This document shows, piece by piece, positions 47,601 to 56,750 of a stretch of 64,000 nucleotides of DNA. How positions within the stretch are numbered: the stretch's first letter is position 1; each line of letters opens with the position of its first letter. The notes beneath the pieces are model-generated. The model was not told the origin of the DNA and did not search any database. It was given only the letters and a program-made list of their open reading frames with translations. Both the position numbers and the translations under genes were made by a program. This DNA comes from Ypsolopha sequella (Eukaryota > Arthropoda > Insecta > Lepidoptera > Ypsolophidae), in assembly GCA_934047225.1 (NCBI GenBank), contig OW203997.1, forward strand, positions 4,946,417-5,010,416, written 5' to 3'.

Positions 47601-49731
47601 TTAACAGATCCCTATAAGAAGATTTCAAAAATAATATACAATTTTTTCAAAATTATATATTATTTACCGAAGTAGATATAGAAGTTCTGAAATTGACGAT
47701 TTTATTTCGTAGCACCTTAAACACGCTGCTTTTCATTTCGAATTTAAAGAGCAAACAAACGTCAGATGTTCATAAAATATTGAACTTGAACGTGGTAACG
47801 TGGGGTGACTGTGGTGTTTTTAAAATTAGAGCACGTGTACCATATATACTTTTTTGCAATTTCGGTCTAGGAAGGGTTGCCAGGAACTTCGTTATTTTTT
47901 CAGTTTTACTTTTCAGCCGTCTTGAATGAAAATTACCTACGGCCTTTAAGTCCAAATTCAATATCTATTGCGACTATTCGCGACGGAATTGAATTTGACA
48001 TTTTAAGGGTATTGACGAACTTCAAACCAAAATTATTCGGTATTAGGTGTCATTTCTAGCGATTGTAATCGCAATCGCATGATACATGTTGAAGTTAGAC
48101 AATAAGAACGAGAAAATAAGAAGAAATTAAGAAGGTCTTTACACATTTGAACGATAGCAACACTAAACGTGAGACAATAAATTTGTTACCATTTCTAATA
48201 CACAAAAAAAAAAATTGTCTGCTTATATGTATTACATCCATAAATATGTTTACTATTGCATTTAATACGCTTTTGTGTAACTTAACTGTAAAATGTAAAC
48301 TTTGATAAGCGGTTATTGAGATAATGTCTTTTACAAACTAAGTTGTTGTTATCACAATAAATCATTAATTAATTCAACAACAAACTGTTGTTAGTAATCA
48401 CTTATTTGTGATTACATTTGATAAAAACTGTGCTATTTTGCCCTTTGTACCGTGCATGCACAATTAAGCCCTTTACATCATCATATGCCCTTAGGTAACG
48501 TTCGCATTAATTACATGCGGAAAGACGAGCATTCCGAGGTCCAAATATTTCGGAAAAAATAGCAAAATGTCCATTATCCTCACTAGTTTTATTAAAAAAA
48601 TGATTTTATTAAAACTGAAGGTTATAGAAATATATGTTTATTTCAGAATTTAAAAAAGGTTATACTGGTTTTAATTCATAAGTAATCATATAATATATAT
48701 CGGTTTTGGCTCAAATAATCTTAAACCTCGACTTGAATAGTTTTCAAAAAAGCAATTTGAAACGTTATTTTATATGGAACACATTTATACTTACTTTAAA
48801 ATTAATGGGAATAACGATAAAAAAGTGACGATGAATAAAAAATAAACCACCTTTAAATAAATATTAGCACTATAAACTAACTTTTTTATTAATACGTTTG
48901 CAGTACAAGTAATGTTAACGACTACAAAATATTTGAATCGCATCATAAATATAATGCTCATAAATAATCCCATAACAAAGTTAATATTTCGCACTATAAT
49001 CAACCAAAAATTTTTTTTCCCCACTAAGTGAGAAGGCAAAAGGAACTTTGCCTATTTAGCCATGTCTGAGTTAGAATTAAACAAAAATCGACATAATTTT
49101 GATAACAAATGATTAAATACAATGTACTAAACTTACTTCTTTAACTGCTGCGGCGCTACGGGAAGCGCAGCCCCTTCACCCTTGCGTAACAAAATACAGT
49201 CACCCATGCTCACCTCCACAGCATCGGCTAACTGGTCGCCTGAGGTGACTAGCCTCAACCGCTACGGCTCGCACGGATGCCTATACTTTGTTACTGCAGG
49301 CGAGGGTTGCCCTCCCTCCACGCCTCCAGCTTTTTGTATACACTACGGGTAGTAACCACAAGACTGCGTGTAGTCGGGATGTTCTAATACGGTTTAGGAA
49401 CAGATTTAACCTATTTTCTGCTTGGAGTTGGGGTGGTAGAAGGGTGATAGCCCCAGTAGTAGGTGGTAGTAGGTTATTCATTTTAAAGCTAAGGTTTTTG
49501 AAGTGGGAGCCATTATTATTAAAGTTCACTTATATATGTATATCCCATTTTGTTTTCAGGATTGAACAGGACGTGGGATTAGGGAAGGCGACCGGCTTCC
49601 ATACATTGCTGGTTCTAACTAACAATACAGAACAAGATATGTACGCGCACAAAAAGTTGACGCCCGATTTCTACGCAAGCAACCTGGGTGCTTTAGTACC
49701 GAAGTTGAGGGAGTTAGTTTATAAGAAATAA
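35572..49731 (+). CDS. HAD phosphatase, 4-nitrophenylphosphatase / phosphoglycolate phosphatase family (gene 2)
   Basis: Six exons give a 302-residue protein: 35572-35662, 41061-41218, 44717-44851, 45550-45757, 46934-47078 and 49560-49731, with a continuous frame and GT-AG borders. Same role as gene 1: a cytosolic Mg2+-dependent phosphomonoesterase. Motif I D28-C-D30-G, motif II S60 (VSNNST), cap domain, motif III K219 (CKPDK) and motif IV D245/D250 are all present. It is about 82% identical to gene 1 (about 54 changes), most of them in exons 1, 2 and 4. The exon 5 product differs at three positions only. The C-terminus has an extra YKK. Coding lengths of exons 1-5 equal those of gene 1, so the pair arose by tandem duplication of the whole gene. 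Nothing suggests it is a pseudogene. Confidence 0.9.
35779..36058 (-). repeat. Family A repeat, minus copy in intron 1 of gene 2
   Basis: Begins ccggtcaagtgcaagtcgga and ends near ggatacgga. The end is somewhat decayed. Confidence 0.6.
36059..36649. other. Gene 2 intron 1, unassigned repeat-like DNA
   Basis: An 87-codon frame (36087-36350) is not gene-like. The block gacagacagacagacggatgg ending cggttacggaaccctaaaaa (about 36410-36525) shows the end of another gggttccg-type element, probably a distant family A/B relative. Confidence 0.4.
36650..38215 (+). repeat. Family B repeat interrupted by a fold-back element
   Basis: Left end agggttccgtacttaaaggg with gtcacagcc, right end gcgcgagtctgactcccact and tgaccggttttttt. 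The ~540-bp element at 36951-37489 is nested inside. Part of the centre (cttatctccraaactag, gaaaaaaatcatggtaatag) occurs twice, near 37575 and 37850. Confidence 0.6.
36951..37489. mobile_element. Fold-back element (F6) nested in family B
   Basis: Left arm atggggcatagaggcagctg, ggctttaggagactaaccct; right arm agggttagtctcctaaagcc, ggtagctgctccat. The arms are about 70 bp. No ORF, so it is non-autonomous. Confidence 0.65.
38509..38675. mobile_element. Fold-back MITE family F5, copy 2
   Basis: Ends taaagccaattctgaaggct and agccttcagaattggcttta are inverted, with the inner pair agctgtcaaa / tttgacagc. Same family as 4491-4646. Confidence 0.75.
38911..39558 (+). repeat. 54-bp tandem repeat, 12 copies
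   Basis: Units start at 38911, 38965, 39019, 39073, 39127, 39181, 39235, 39289, 39343, 39397, 39451 and 39505. They are nearly identical. One diagnostic site reads gtctcag in the first unit, gtctaag in the next five and gtctcag again in later ones, showing block-wise amplification. The last unit has extra changes and leads directly into a LINE 3' end. Confidence 0.95.
39559..39735 (+). mobile_element. Probable LINE 3' end
   Basis: gccctccttg, ggtcgcctggaaaatattgc, gagcaataagtgccaccttt, gtacacc and the closing aataaataacaaataaa tail resemble lepidopteran LINE 3' UTRs with the conserved 'gctggaagagat ... cgataagrccgcc' kind of block. No coding part remains. Confidence 0.5.
39736..40140. other. 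Gene 2 intron 1 DNA
   Basis: Nothing recognised. Confidence 0.35.
40141..40399. mobile_element. Fold-back MITE family F3, copy 2
   Basis: taacagaaaggtgtaaccat and atggttacacctttctgttg, with agagcttactcagtcaatgg / ccattgactgaataagctct, are inverted. About 25 bp of extra centre (ccgctcggccgaaatgtatg) compared with copy 1. Confidence 0.75.
40597..40830. mobile_element. Fold-back MITE family F4, copy 2
   Basis: gtatactgggtggaagccgg, gtgatagtactcgt at the left, and acgagtactatcgccagttt at the right. Same family as 4215-4484 but more eroded. Confidence 0.55.
41061..41218 (+). CDS. Gene 2 exon 2
   Basis: 158 nt, acceptor tatttcag, donor gttagt (weak but in the same place as gene 1). Codes GVIWTIAPIPGSGEFF, FVSNNSTRTK and ends GIRNGF. 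Confidence 0.92.
41349..41745 (+). pseudogene. RTE-type LINE, 3' coding end
   Basis: The open frame 41422-41745 reads MLGISLMDKIRNEDI, KVTDIACRISKLKWQWTGHI, RWTDDLKDVAGGGWM and ends WRNIGEAYVQQ. This is the C-terminal end of RTE-clade LINE polyproteins, which are common in Lepidoptera. Just upstream, another frame reads TYGAET, a stop, then SLNKSLIRRFKVAQRA, so there is a nonsense change and a small frameshift insertion near 41418. The copy is 5'-truncated: no reverse transcriptase core is present. The tail has the tgatggatgga repeat typical of the clade. It lies in intron 2 of gene 2. Confidence 0.8.
41746..42609. other. Gene 2 intron 2 DNA
   Basis: A/T-rich with A-runs (42215-42228, 42465-42540). 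No gene or RNA. Confidence 0.4.
42690..42840 (-). mobile_element. tRNA-derived SINE (SINE-3), minus strand
   Basis: On the minus strand: ctcggtagtgcagtcggtag (A box) and caggttcaaatcttggccc (B box), then a tail ending aatgcactctaa. Paired head to head with SINE-4 at 43005. Not a working tRNA: there is no closing acceptor stem. Confidence 0.6.
43005..43200 (+). mobile_element. tRNA-derived SINE (SINE-4)
   Basis: acctcggtagcgcagtcggt, gcgcgcctg and gcaggttcaaatccta form a tRNA-like head. The 3' part ends gtttgtaatgcactctaata, attagagtattcaacgcgat and gataatgg-type sequence shared with 59806-59860. Same family as SINE-3. Confidence 0.6.
43300..43525 (+). mobile_element. tRNA-derived SINE (SINE-5)
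   Basis: The head (gcctctatggccgagtggta, gcctgctaaccca, aggtcgcggattcaatg) resembles a tRNA-Ser with anticodon GCT. The body has gtcggtgtcggtgacaag and ends ctcggggattcatgtcgtga, as in SINE-1 and SINE-2. Confidence 0.65.
43526..43979. other. Gene 2 intron 2 DNA
   Basis: Two overlapping short frames (43547-43874) show nothing recognisable. Confidence 0.35.
43980..44345. repeat. Interspersed repeat family E, copy 2
   Basis: Shares ordered blocks with 1680-2010 (agccgtttcctac, aaacttg, tttacaatca, atttcattt). Unknown class. Confidence 0.45.
44717..44851 (+). CDS. Gene 2 exon 3
   Basis: 135 nt, acceptor atttcag, donor gtaagt. Five residues of 45 differ from gene 1. Confidence 0.92.
44852..45549. 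other. Gene 2 intron 3
   Basis: Unusually GC-rich in its second half (about 45250-45530; cgacgcgacggccggacgcc). The open frames here (up to 99 codons) have no domain. The corresponding gene 1 intron is over 3.2 kb and unlike it. Confidence 0.45.
45550..45757 (+). CDS. Gene 2 exon 4
   Basis: 208 nt, acceptor ttgcag, donor gtaaga. Codes PDMCVDDYQDCVQYLAN, DIGAVVFDSDFKVNVPKL and SSDRYVPLKPGLLGLG. About 16 of 70 residues differ from gene 1; GCLG in gene 1 is GLLG here. Confidence 0.92.
45758..46933. other. Gene 2 intron 4
   Basis: The 112-codon frame at 46549-46887 crosses an agagagagcgagagag run and shows no domain. No RNA gene. Confidence 0.4.
46934..47078 (+). CDS. Gene 2 exon 5
   Basis: 145 nt, acceptor tttcag, donor gtatgt. 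Differs from gene 1 in three residues (S/G, L/Y, L/I). Confidence 0.92.
47303..47615 (+). repeat. Interspersed family C, copy 3
   Basis: Plus orientation: aaggcgatatttaaaagttt, gcgtccctgttactc, ending ctgttttaacagatcccta. The open frame 47340-47579 matches those on the minus strand of copies 1 and 2. Confidence 0.6.
47616..49559. other. Gene 2 intron 5, remainder
   Basis: Mostly AT-rich. About 49140-49460 is GC-richer (tgctgcggcgctacgggaag, agttggggtggtagaagggt) and looks like part of a retroelement, but no motif confirms it. No exon between 47078 and 49560 is needed by the protein. Confidence 0.4.
49560..49731 (+). CDS. Gene 2 exon 6 (last coding exon)
   Basis: 172 nt, acceptor gttttcag, stop TAA at 49729. 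Ends LVPKLRELVYKK, three residues longer than gene 1. Confidence 0.92.
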
Positions 49732-49895
49732 GACAAAGCGGGAGTCAGACCAGTTGATGCATGCTGTGGTTTCGTTTCTTTATTTTCAAACCTTTACTTT
49801 TAAGAGTTCATAACACCTCACATTGCTTCGCATGACCCAATATAACATCAACAATACTGCACCAATCACTCTGAAATAAATATATCGTAAAGTTT
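49732..49895 (+). terminator. Gene 2 3' UTR with poly-A signal
   Basis: AATAAA at 49875-49880, 144 bp after the stop. Otherwise unlike the 3' UTR of gene 1. Confidence 0.55.
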
Positions 49896-51705
49896 TGGAC
49901 AAATGCTTGATCATCAATGTAGCAAAAACGTGATCCCATAATTTTAGCTGTTATAACTAGAAATAGAATAATCGGATCGATATATATCTAAAAATGGAAA
50001 AATCCTTGAAAAAGTTTGTAAATGTGGAGTCAGATTCTTAAAATATTATTTATTTTTACCTCATCAATAGACTTCATTATTTTACCGCAAAGACGATTCA
50101 CAATTTCCCACATTTTTTTAGGATTTTTAAAATTTTTACATATTTCTTTTTTAGTATAGTTATTTTTTACATTATTTATATCTAAACATTATATTTTACA
50201 GTATCTCGTCTGTATCTCGTCGAGGGGATATGACACTGTGACCCTTAGATTCAGGATTACCTAAACTAGGGAACAGGATAACTCCCTGGGTACTTAAGAT
50301 AATTACTAAGACATAGAATAAAATATATCAGTCTTGTACCTAATTTTAAGAATATTTTTGTAAAGAAAATAAATAATTATTATTATTATATTTTGATAGT
50401 GAAAATTATGGAAATTACGAAATTAGATCATTTTATCTCAATAAAAAAAACTTGCAAAGATGCCTCCAAAACGTACAATAAACCGATAGTTTTCAATAAA
50501 TATTTTAACTTTGTATTATAATTGATCACAATAAAGCATGTCCTGAATGTTTTACATTTTAAAAATAGCCTTTATTTCTCTGTAAAAAATATTTTCGACT
50601 AGAAAAAGCGCTTTTCGAGACCGCGCGATGCTTTGGTTATCGTAACAGCCACGGTTCAGAGCGTGCTATTTTCAACCATAAACGAGACGTCATAGAGTTC
50701 AGTTCTATGTACTTGATGCAAAATAACGTGCTCAATGTCAGGTAATGTAAAAATACATCTTAAATTACATCTTTATCACAGCATTTATGGCTTGAATTAT
50801 TCACATAATTAAGACGTGTTTATTATAATATAGGTACCTAAACATTCCTGTTAGTTTTTATATTTTTGTAATCTTAAATAGTCGTAAAGAGCATTATTTC
50901 AACCATTCATTGCAACAAAAAATGCTTTCAAAGACTCCCAGACTTTCAAAGACTCTCGTCTCCCAGAGATTGAAATTTTTGGCTGTTCACCTGGCGGCCT
51001 TTCTAAATATCAGTAATTATTTATGATTAAAATAAGTGAGTGTAACCTGGTTAAGTCAGGTAAAACGTTAATTGAAAAATTGTGATTGAAGTGAATTATT
51101 TTCTTTTTAATATCCTTTATACTACACTGACGTTAACTGTGAGCTTTATCGCATTAACAAATATAATGTTTGTTATTTAGGAATCTGTAGAATTTTCACT
51201 TTGATCAATATCTCTAAACAACTGTGATTATTTATGAATAATATAAATGATTGTTACCTGGTAAGTCAGGTAAGTGTTAATTAAAAAACTATTTTAATAT
51301 GTTGATTATTTTTAAAGTGACTGATTATTCGATTACTCAGTTTAATTTTAGGTATTAGAGGTTTCTGTTATAAAGGAGGTACTTTTAAAGAAAGTAATTT
51401 TTTACATCGTTATAAATAGTTTGTTATGTTTTTTTTTTCTTTAGAACACTGTGGCACGGATTATTTTAAAGAGAGATATATTTTCATATTGTTGATTATT
51501 TCTTTAACGGACTGATAATGTTAACATACATATAAATATTATAATAAATATAAACTTATTATCATATGCAGAACAAATGTTTTTATTTCTAAGCGTATTC
51601 TTTTTACAGTAATAACTAAATATTGAACTTTTCACTTGGTCTACGCCATCTTTCCTGATAAACACCATCATCGGGTGATGATGTTACTTCGATGGCACCA
51701 GCCCC
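49896..51705. other. Intergenic DNA downstream of gene 2
   Basis: Around 50195-50400 the string gtatctcgtcgagg ... cctaaactagggaacaggat ... tattattatta looks like a LINE 3' UTR with a TTA tail, weakly supported. Two similar stretches, 51005-51120 and 51210-51310 (ttatttatgat/gaataaa ... cctggttaagtcaggtaa), form a direct duplication. No gene. Confidence 0.4.
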
Positions 51706-51928
51706 CCTATTCTGTATCTTAGGTTGCCAACTGGACAGGGTGCCTATCGTCAAAAACATAGATAAAATCTGAACTTTCAAAATTACCTTTAGAGGGTATT
51801 TAACTATTTACGAACTGTGACGTCACTTCAAACGGGAACATATCCTTAGACAATCGGAATTCGATAGTATATCTATGTTTTTGATGATAGGCACCCAGTC
51901 CAGTTGGCAACTAGAGATACATAATAGG
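51706..51928 (+). mobile_element. 223-bp inverted-repeat MITE (family M), copy 2
   Basis: Ends cctattctgtatct and gatacataatagg; arms include gttgccaactggacagggtg / cacccagtccagttggcaac and ctatcgtcaaaaacatagat / atctatgtttttgatgatag. Same length as copy 1 at 33903. The 50-bp minisatellite starts 43 bp after its right end. Confidence 0.78.
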
Positions 51929-51970
51929 CCTGCTGATCTGTGCCAATATCCCTGTTATAACCACTACCGG

Positions 51971-53190
51971 GAACGATGGCACATTTTTCATGCCAACGTT
52001 CCCGATGCGGCTATCATCGGGGACGATGACACTTTTTTCAAGCCAGCGTTCCCGATGCGGCTATCATCGGGGACGATGACACATTTTTCATGCCAGCGTT
52101 CCCGATGCGGCTATCATCGGGGACGATGACACATTTTTCATGCCAGCGTTCCCGATGCGGCTATCATCGGGGACGATGACACATTTTTCATGCCAGCGTT
52201 CCCGATGCGGCTATCATCGGGGACGATGACACATTTTTCATGCCAGCGTCCCCGATGCGGCTATCATCGGGGACAATAACATATTTTTCATGCTAGCGTT
52301 CCCAATGCGGCTATCATTGGGGACGATGACACATTTTTCATGCCGGCGTTCCCGATGCGGCTATCATCGGGGACGATGACACATTTTTCATGCCAGCGTT
52401 CCCGATGCGGCTATCATCGGGGACGATGACACATTTTTCATGCCAGCGTTCCCGATGCGGCTATCATCGGGGACGATGACACATTTTTCATGCCAGCGTT
52501 CCCGATGCGGCTATCATCGGGGACGATGACACTTTTTTCATGCCAGCGTTCCCGATGCGGCTATCATCGGGGACGATGACACATTTTTCATGCCAGCGTT
52601 CCCGATGCGGCTATCATCGGGGACGATGACACTTTTTTCATGCCAGCGTTCCCGATGCGGCTATCATCGGGGACGATGGCACATTTTTCATGCCAGCGTT
52701 CCCGATGCGGCTATCATCGGGGACGATGACACATTTTTCATGCCAGCGTTCCCGATGCAGTTATCATCGGGGACGATGACACATTTTTCATGTCAGCGTT
52801 CCCGGTGCGGCTATCATCGGGGACGATGACACATTTTTCATGCCAGCGTTCCCGATGCGGCTATCATCGGGGACGATGACACTTTTTTCATGCCAGCGTT
52901 CCCGATGCGGCTATCATCGGGGACGATGACACCTTTTTCATGCCAGCGTTCCCGATGCGGCTATCATCGGGGACGATGACACTTTTTTCATGCCAGCGTT
53001 CCCGATGCGGCTATCATCGGGGACGATGACACATTTTTCATGCCAGCGTTCCCGATGCGGCTATCATCGGGGACGATGACACATTTTTCATGCCAGCGTT
53101 CCCGATGCGGCTATCATCGGGGACGATGACACTTTTTTCATGCCAGCGTTCCCGATGCGGCTATCATCGGGGACAATGACACTTTTTTCC
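51971..53190 (+). repeat. 50-bp minisatellite, 24 copies plus a partial one
   Basis: Units start every 50 bp from 51971 to 53171 with hardly any length change. Each contains CCCGATG, a seven-base spacer cggctat, and CATCGGG, a potential hairpin extending to 10 bp with one mismatch (gtt/gac ends). Substitutions are few. The open frames (for example 52590-52829) cycle through three phases because 50 is not a multiple of 3, so they are not genes. The array ends abruptly at ccatcctccccggccggccg. Confidence 0.95.
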
Positions 53191-53395
53191 CATCCTCCCC
53201 GGCCGGCCGGGATGCTTTTTGTTTGTTATCCAGCAAAATTGTTAAGTTTAAATAGATATTAAAATAGAAGTCTTTGGTATGGGGTATGTCGAGAAAGGTA
53301 ACAGATACATACTAAAGATTTAAAGACAAGTAAATGAAACTACATAATATTAATACTGCCAAGGAGTTATTTTTTTCTAAACCATATTTTGTAAA
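53191..53395. other. Spacer after the minisatellite
   Basis: Begins with a GC-rich palindromic patch (ccggccggccgg, 53200-53211). Nothing else. Confidence 0.35.
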
Positions 53396-53600
53396 ATTTA
53401 TATAAGTTTCAGCCCAATTGGTTCAGTAGTTACGGCGTGAAAGAGTAACAAACATAGTATCCATTCATCTGTACATCCATCCAAACATCTAAACTTTCGC
53501 ATTTATAATATTAGTGAGATAATGGGATGTGATTAGTGGGAAGTGGGATGGGATAGTGGGATATTAGTGGGATAGTGGCATTAGTGTGTTAAAGCATAAA
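53396..53600 (+). mobile_element. Retroposon 3' end with a simple GGGATTAGT-like tail
   Basis: The sequence agcccaattggttcagtagt, gcgtgaaagagtaacaaaca, catctaaactttcgcattta and taatattagtgaga is the very common insect retroposon 3' end (cggttcag ... cgtgaaagagtaacaaacat ... ttataatattagt). The tail expands into a gtgggata simple repeat to about 53580. The source element class is uncertain. Confidence 0.6.
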
Positions 53601-53975
53601 ATTAGTTCGAATACTTGCAAGTAGATGGCGCTGTTTGATTCTACATCACGGTGTCGTATACTTTGTGTCCCAATCTAAGTAGTTTATTCTCAACTATTAA
53701 AATATAGCCCAATAAAATGAAGTATGTACATTGCTGATTTGGATCGGCCCAAGCATACGTCATCACGCTATGGATGGTTCTTAAACTCTAAAAGTCGGGA
53801 ATCATGGAAATGTTTATTTCCTTCGAAATAAATTACTAGGTAGCATGTGAGACTCGCACTTTATCGATTTTATCAAATCATACATACCCATTTGGAAAAT
53901 GGATACCCAAAAAATACACATTTTAAAAATTATACTAATCCTTGGAGACGTTTTTCAGAAAACTTGGTGGGTAAA
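53601..53975. other. Intergenic spacer
   Basis: Nothing recognised. Confidence 0.35.
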
Positions 53976-54127
53976 TATACAAATATATTGGATAAATGGG
54001 GTAAGTAGGACTTACAATTTCTGATGCTGGCTTTTGTGCCACAATAGTGAAGCCACTCTTGAGCCACCAATTCATGTATAAATTAATAAATTAATATTCT
54101 ATTCTATTCTATTCTATTCTATTCTAT
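53976..54127 (+). mobile_element. LINE 3' end with an (ATTCT)n tail
   Basis: gatgctggcttttgtgccac and gagccaccaattcatgtata precede a clean seven-copy pentanucleotide tail attct at 54092-54127. Simple tails like this mark the ends of several insect LINE clades. Confidence 0.5.
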
Positions 54128-55482
54128 GTTTGGGAAAAGAAAAAAGTCTGATAATTTCGCCTTTTGCAGCGCGATTTTTACAATTATGGATCGAACAACC
54201 GCCCATTCTTGCTTCCTAGGATTATCATTAATTATTTAGCTCGTATGCAACTTGAAACTCGCTTCAACCTTTGAGAATCTCTGCGTAGAATGAACAAACT
54301 ATTAAATTTACTCTCGTGTAACAAGGATGACAACAAATGGAAAAAACACCATTAGATATTGCCAGTATTACGCGCTTATTTTTACCCAAACGTTTCACAC
54401 AACTTCTGCAAATCTGACCAATAAGATAAGCAAAACTAAAATTACATTTGTTTATGTTTAATGTCAACAACAAAAAATACTTATCAATGTTATAAATAAC
54501 ATAATTATTTTGTAAACGAAATAACTTAAACTATTTTCCTTATCATTCAAAAAATTACATTAAATGGCAAGCACATAAGATGACGTCACCTTGGGCCGTT
54601 GCGTTCCAAATATTTAATAATATCAAGTGTCACCGTACAAGCTCTCGTGCTTATTCATTCGCACTCTTTCAAAAATGTATATGCTATCCTGTTGGCAGTA
54701 TTCAAATTGTAGTAAGCTTATGTTTTGGAATGGACACCAAAGGAACAGACCATGTTTTATTCGGCCAAGGTCTGTCCAAAATCTGATCTGATTTTTGATT
54801 ATTATTGCCAAGTCTCCTTGGACCAGTGTTACAATACAAGATTGTACAGAAAACAAATAGTATCTAGAATGAGAAAGGCGTGTATTTCCAAATTTACAGA
54901 GCCAAACCGTTCTGATGATTCAGTTATTAAATAAACCTCAATTGTTTGTTTCAGCCCACGTACAAATTGCTTCAGAGAAGTAAGATTGAATTCTATATAA
55001 GTGATGCGTTCCTCAGAATTCATTAAATAGTAAAGGATTCTAAAGGATAGACGGGAACTGTTATTGAATAAATTTCAATATACTTGTAAAAAAAGAGTCC
55101 TAGAGTGATGATAATGAGTCGTACGTTTTTTCGCTGTGGCATCGACAATCTCTGCCCTTAGATAAGCGGACGTTGATAGGTTCAAAAATTTTGAACGAGC
55201 CTTTGCGTAATTTGCCATTTACGGAGATTACCCATTTGACTCTTTTCGTACGAGTTTTCGGGAATAGTTACTAGGGGCTCTCCTATAAGAAAATGGCCAG
55301 GCGTTAGCGGCATTTGATTATCCTTACTCGACGGAATTTGATATAAAGGGCGATAGTTCAAGCAAGCCTGAACTTGTGTTCAGTCGCTAATTCTTCAAAG
55401 GTAAGAGTGGTATCATTCAAAATTCTTCGTAAGTGAAACTTGGTCGACTGTTGAGTCGAGTTGAGTCCCACTAATACCCCGC
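54128..55482. other. Intergenic DNA, no gene
   Basis: Short frames at 54580-54934 on both strands are unsupported. Near 54700-54790 the peptide GMDTKGTDHVLFGQGLSK is not recognised. Confidence 0.35.
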
Positions 55483-55522
55483 TATCCCAGCATCCCACTT
55501 GTTGAAGTGGGATGCTGGGATA
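55483..55522. repeat. Perfect 18-bp hairpin with a 4-base loop
   Basis: Left arm 55483-55500 tatcccagcatcccactt, loop gttg, right arm 55505-55522. With two mismatches the pairing extends outward to about 35 bp (ccactaatacccc / gatattagtggg). It is built from the same gtgggata simple repeat found at 53530-53590, inverted on itself. Confidence 0.85.
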
Positions 55523-56750
55523 GTGGGATATTAGTGGGATAGTGGGATTAGTGGGATACTGTGATAGTGTCCCTGGTCAGTATACAGGCTGCACCAAACG
55601 ATTACCCCTAGAGGGAAAGTACCCTAAACTAATTATTGTAGATAGCAAATTTAATTTAAAGGAACTTTTATTTAATTTTCAAAGTAAAGAAAAACTGTTA
55701 CTTAAGCTATAAACAATAACTTTTTATAAGAAAATATTCTCGGATATTAGACACAGCATGAAAATGTCTAGTACCCGATTACATATACATATAATATATA
55801 CAAATATTATTTGTTTAAAGTACGGAGGGGATAATATAAGTTACTCAGAAGAATTTGGTTCCTATGAGTGACCCTTTCGGTCAGTATCATAAAAGAGCAG
55901 GATTGTTTTTTTTAATTCTTAATTCTTTTTTTTTATTCAAAATTCTTTCTTTTCCTTGTAAAGTAAAATAAAGGTTCTTTAAAGCAAATATTTAAATCTT
56001 CAATATTTGGGGTACTTTTATCCACGGAGAATTCGTTTGGTTCACACTGTATGTGTTGGTCAAATAACTGCCAAGCTAAAAATTGTCGATAATAGTTTTT
56101 ATCTTTAAAAGATATTCCCACGTGGGTGATGCTGCGGGCAAAAGCTGGTATTTGATAAAGTTGGTAGTTACCGAAGTATAATTGCAAGAATTTTTGACGA
56201 CCAAGAACTAACTGAAAGTGTTAGTCGCAGTATAAACTGTATATAGTACATAAGTCCTTCAGATGATTCGGCAAGAAAGCGCCCAAAGCTATAAATAAAA
56301 CGCTTTCCGCTTCAAATAACCAATTTGGGCCTTTCACGAATGAGTTGGTGCGTTTTGAGACCACTGTAATGTATTTTTTTCGACCTTCCTACCGGTTTCA
56401 CCTTGGGAATAGGCAGAATTTGCATTTCCCGTGCTTTTGTTTTTCTTTGGGAGTTTGTGGAACAAAAGGGTTTTGAAATTAACCTGCCACACATTTTCTT
56501 TTTTACAATGAAAGATTTTTGGTTGAATTTTTAATGCTTTCAGTTGAACCAGGTCAAAGCAATTGACTTGTTTAAAACGGCGGCGTTTAGGTCTTGATTT
56601 TTTTTATTTTCAGCCAGTATTTTCCATACATTTTGGATTAAATTAAATATATACACACATATGCTTACGCCTGTCTCCCAGAGAGGTACGTAGAGACTAC
56701 AGATTATCATCTGCTAGGACCCTGAACACACCTCTTTTGCTTCTTCCACA
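55523..56750. other. Intergenic DNA, no gene
   Basis: The minus-strand frame 55933-56187 (LYQIPAFARSITHVG ...) has no recognisable domain. Nothing else. Confidence 0.35.

Noticed and set aside
51875..52829. Frames of 79-84 codons in the minisatellite
   Set aside because: The 50-bp period changes frame each unit; no conserved protein results.
51875..53190. CRISPR-like look of the 50-bp array
   Set aside because: Units are contiguous without unique spacers, and the DNA is eukaryotic. It is a minisatellite.
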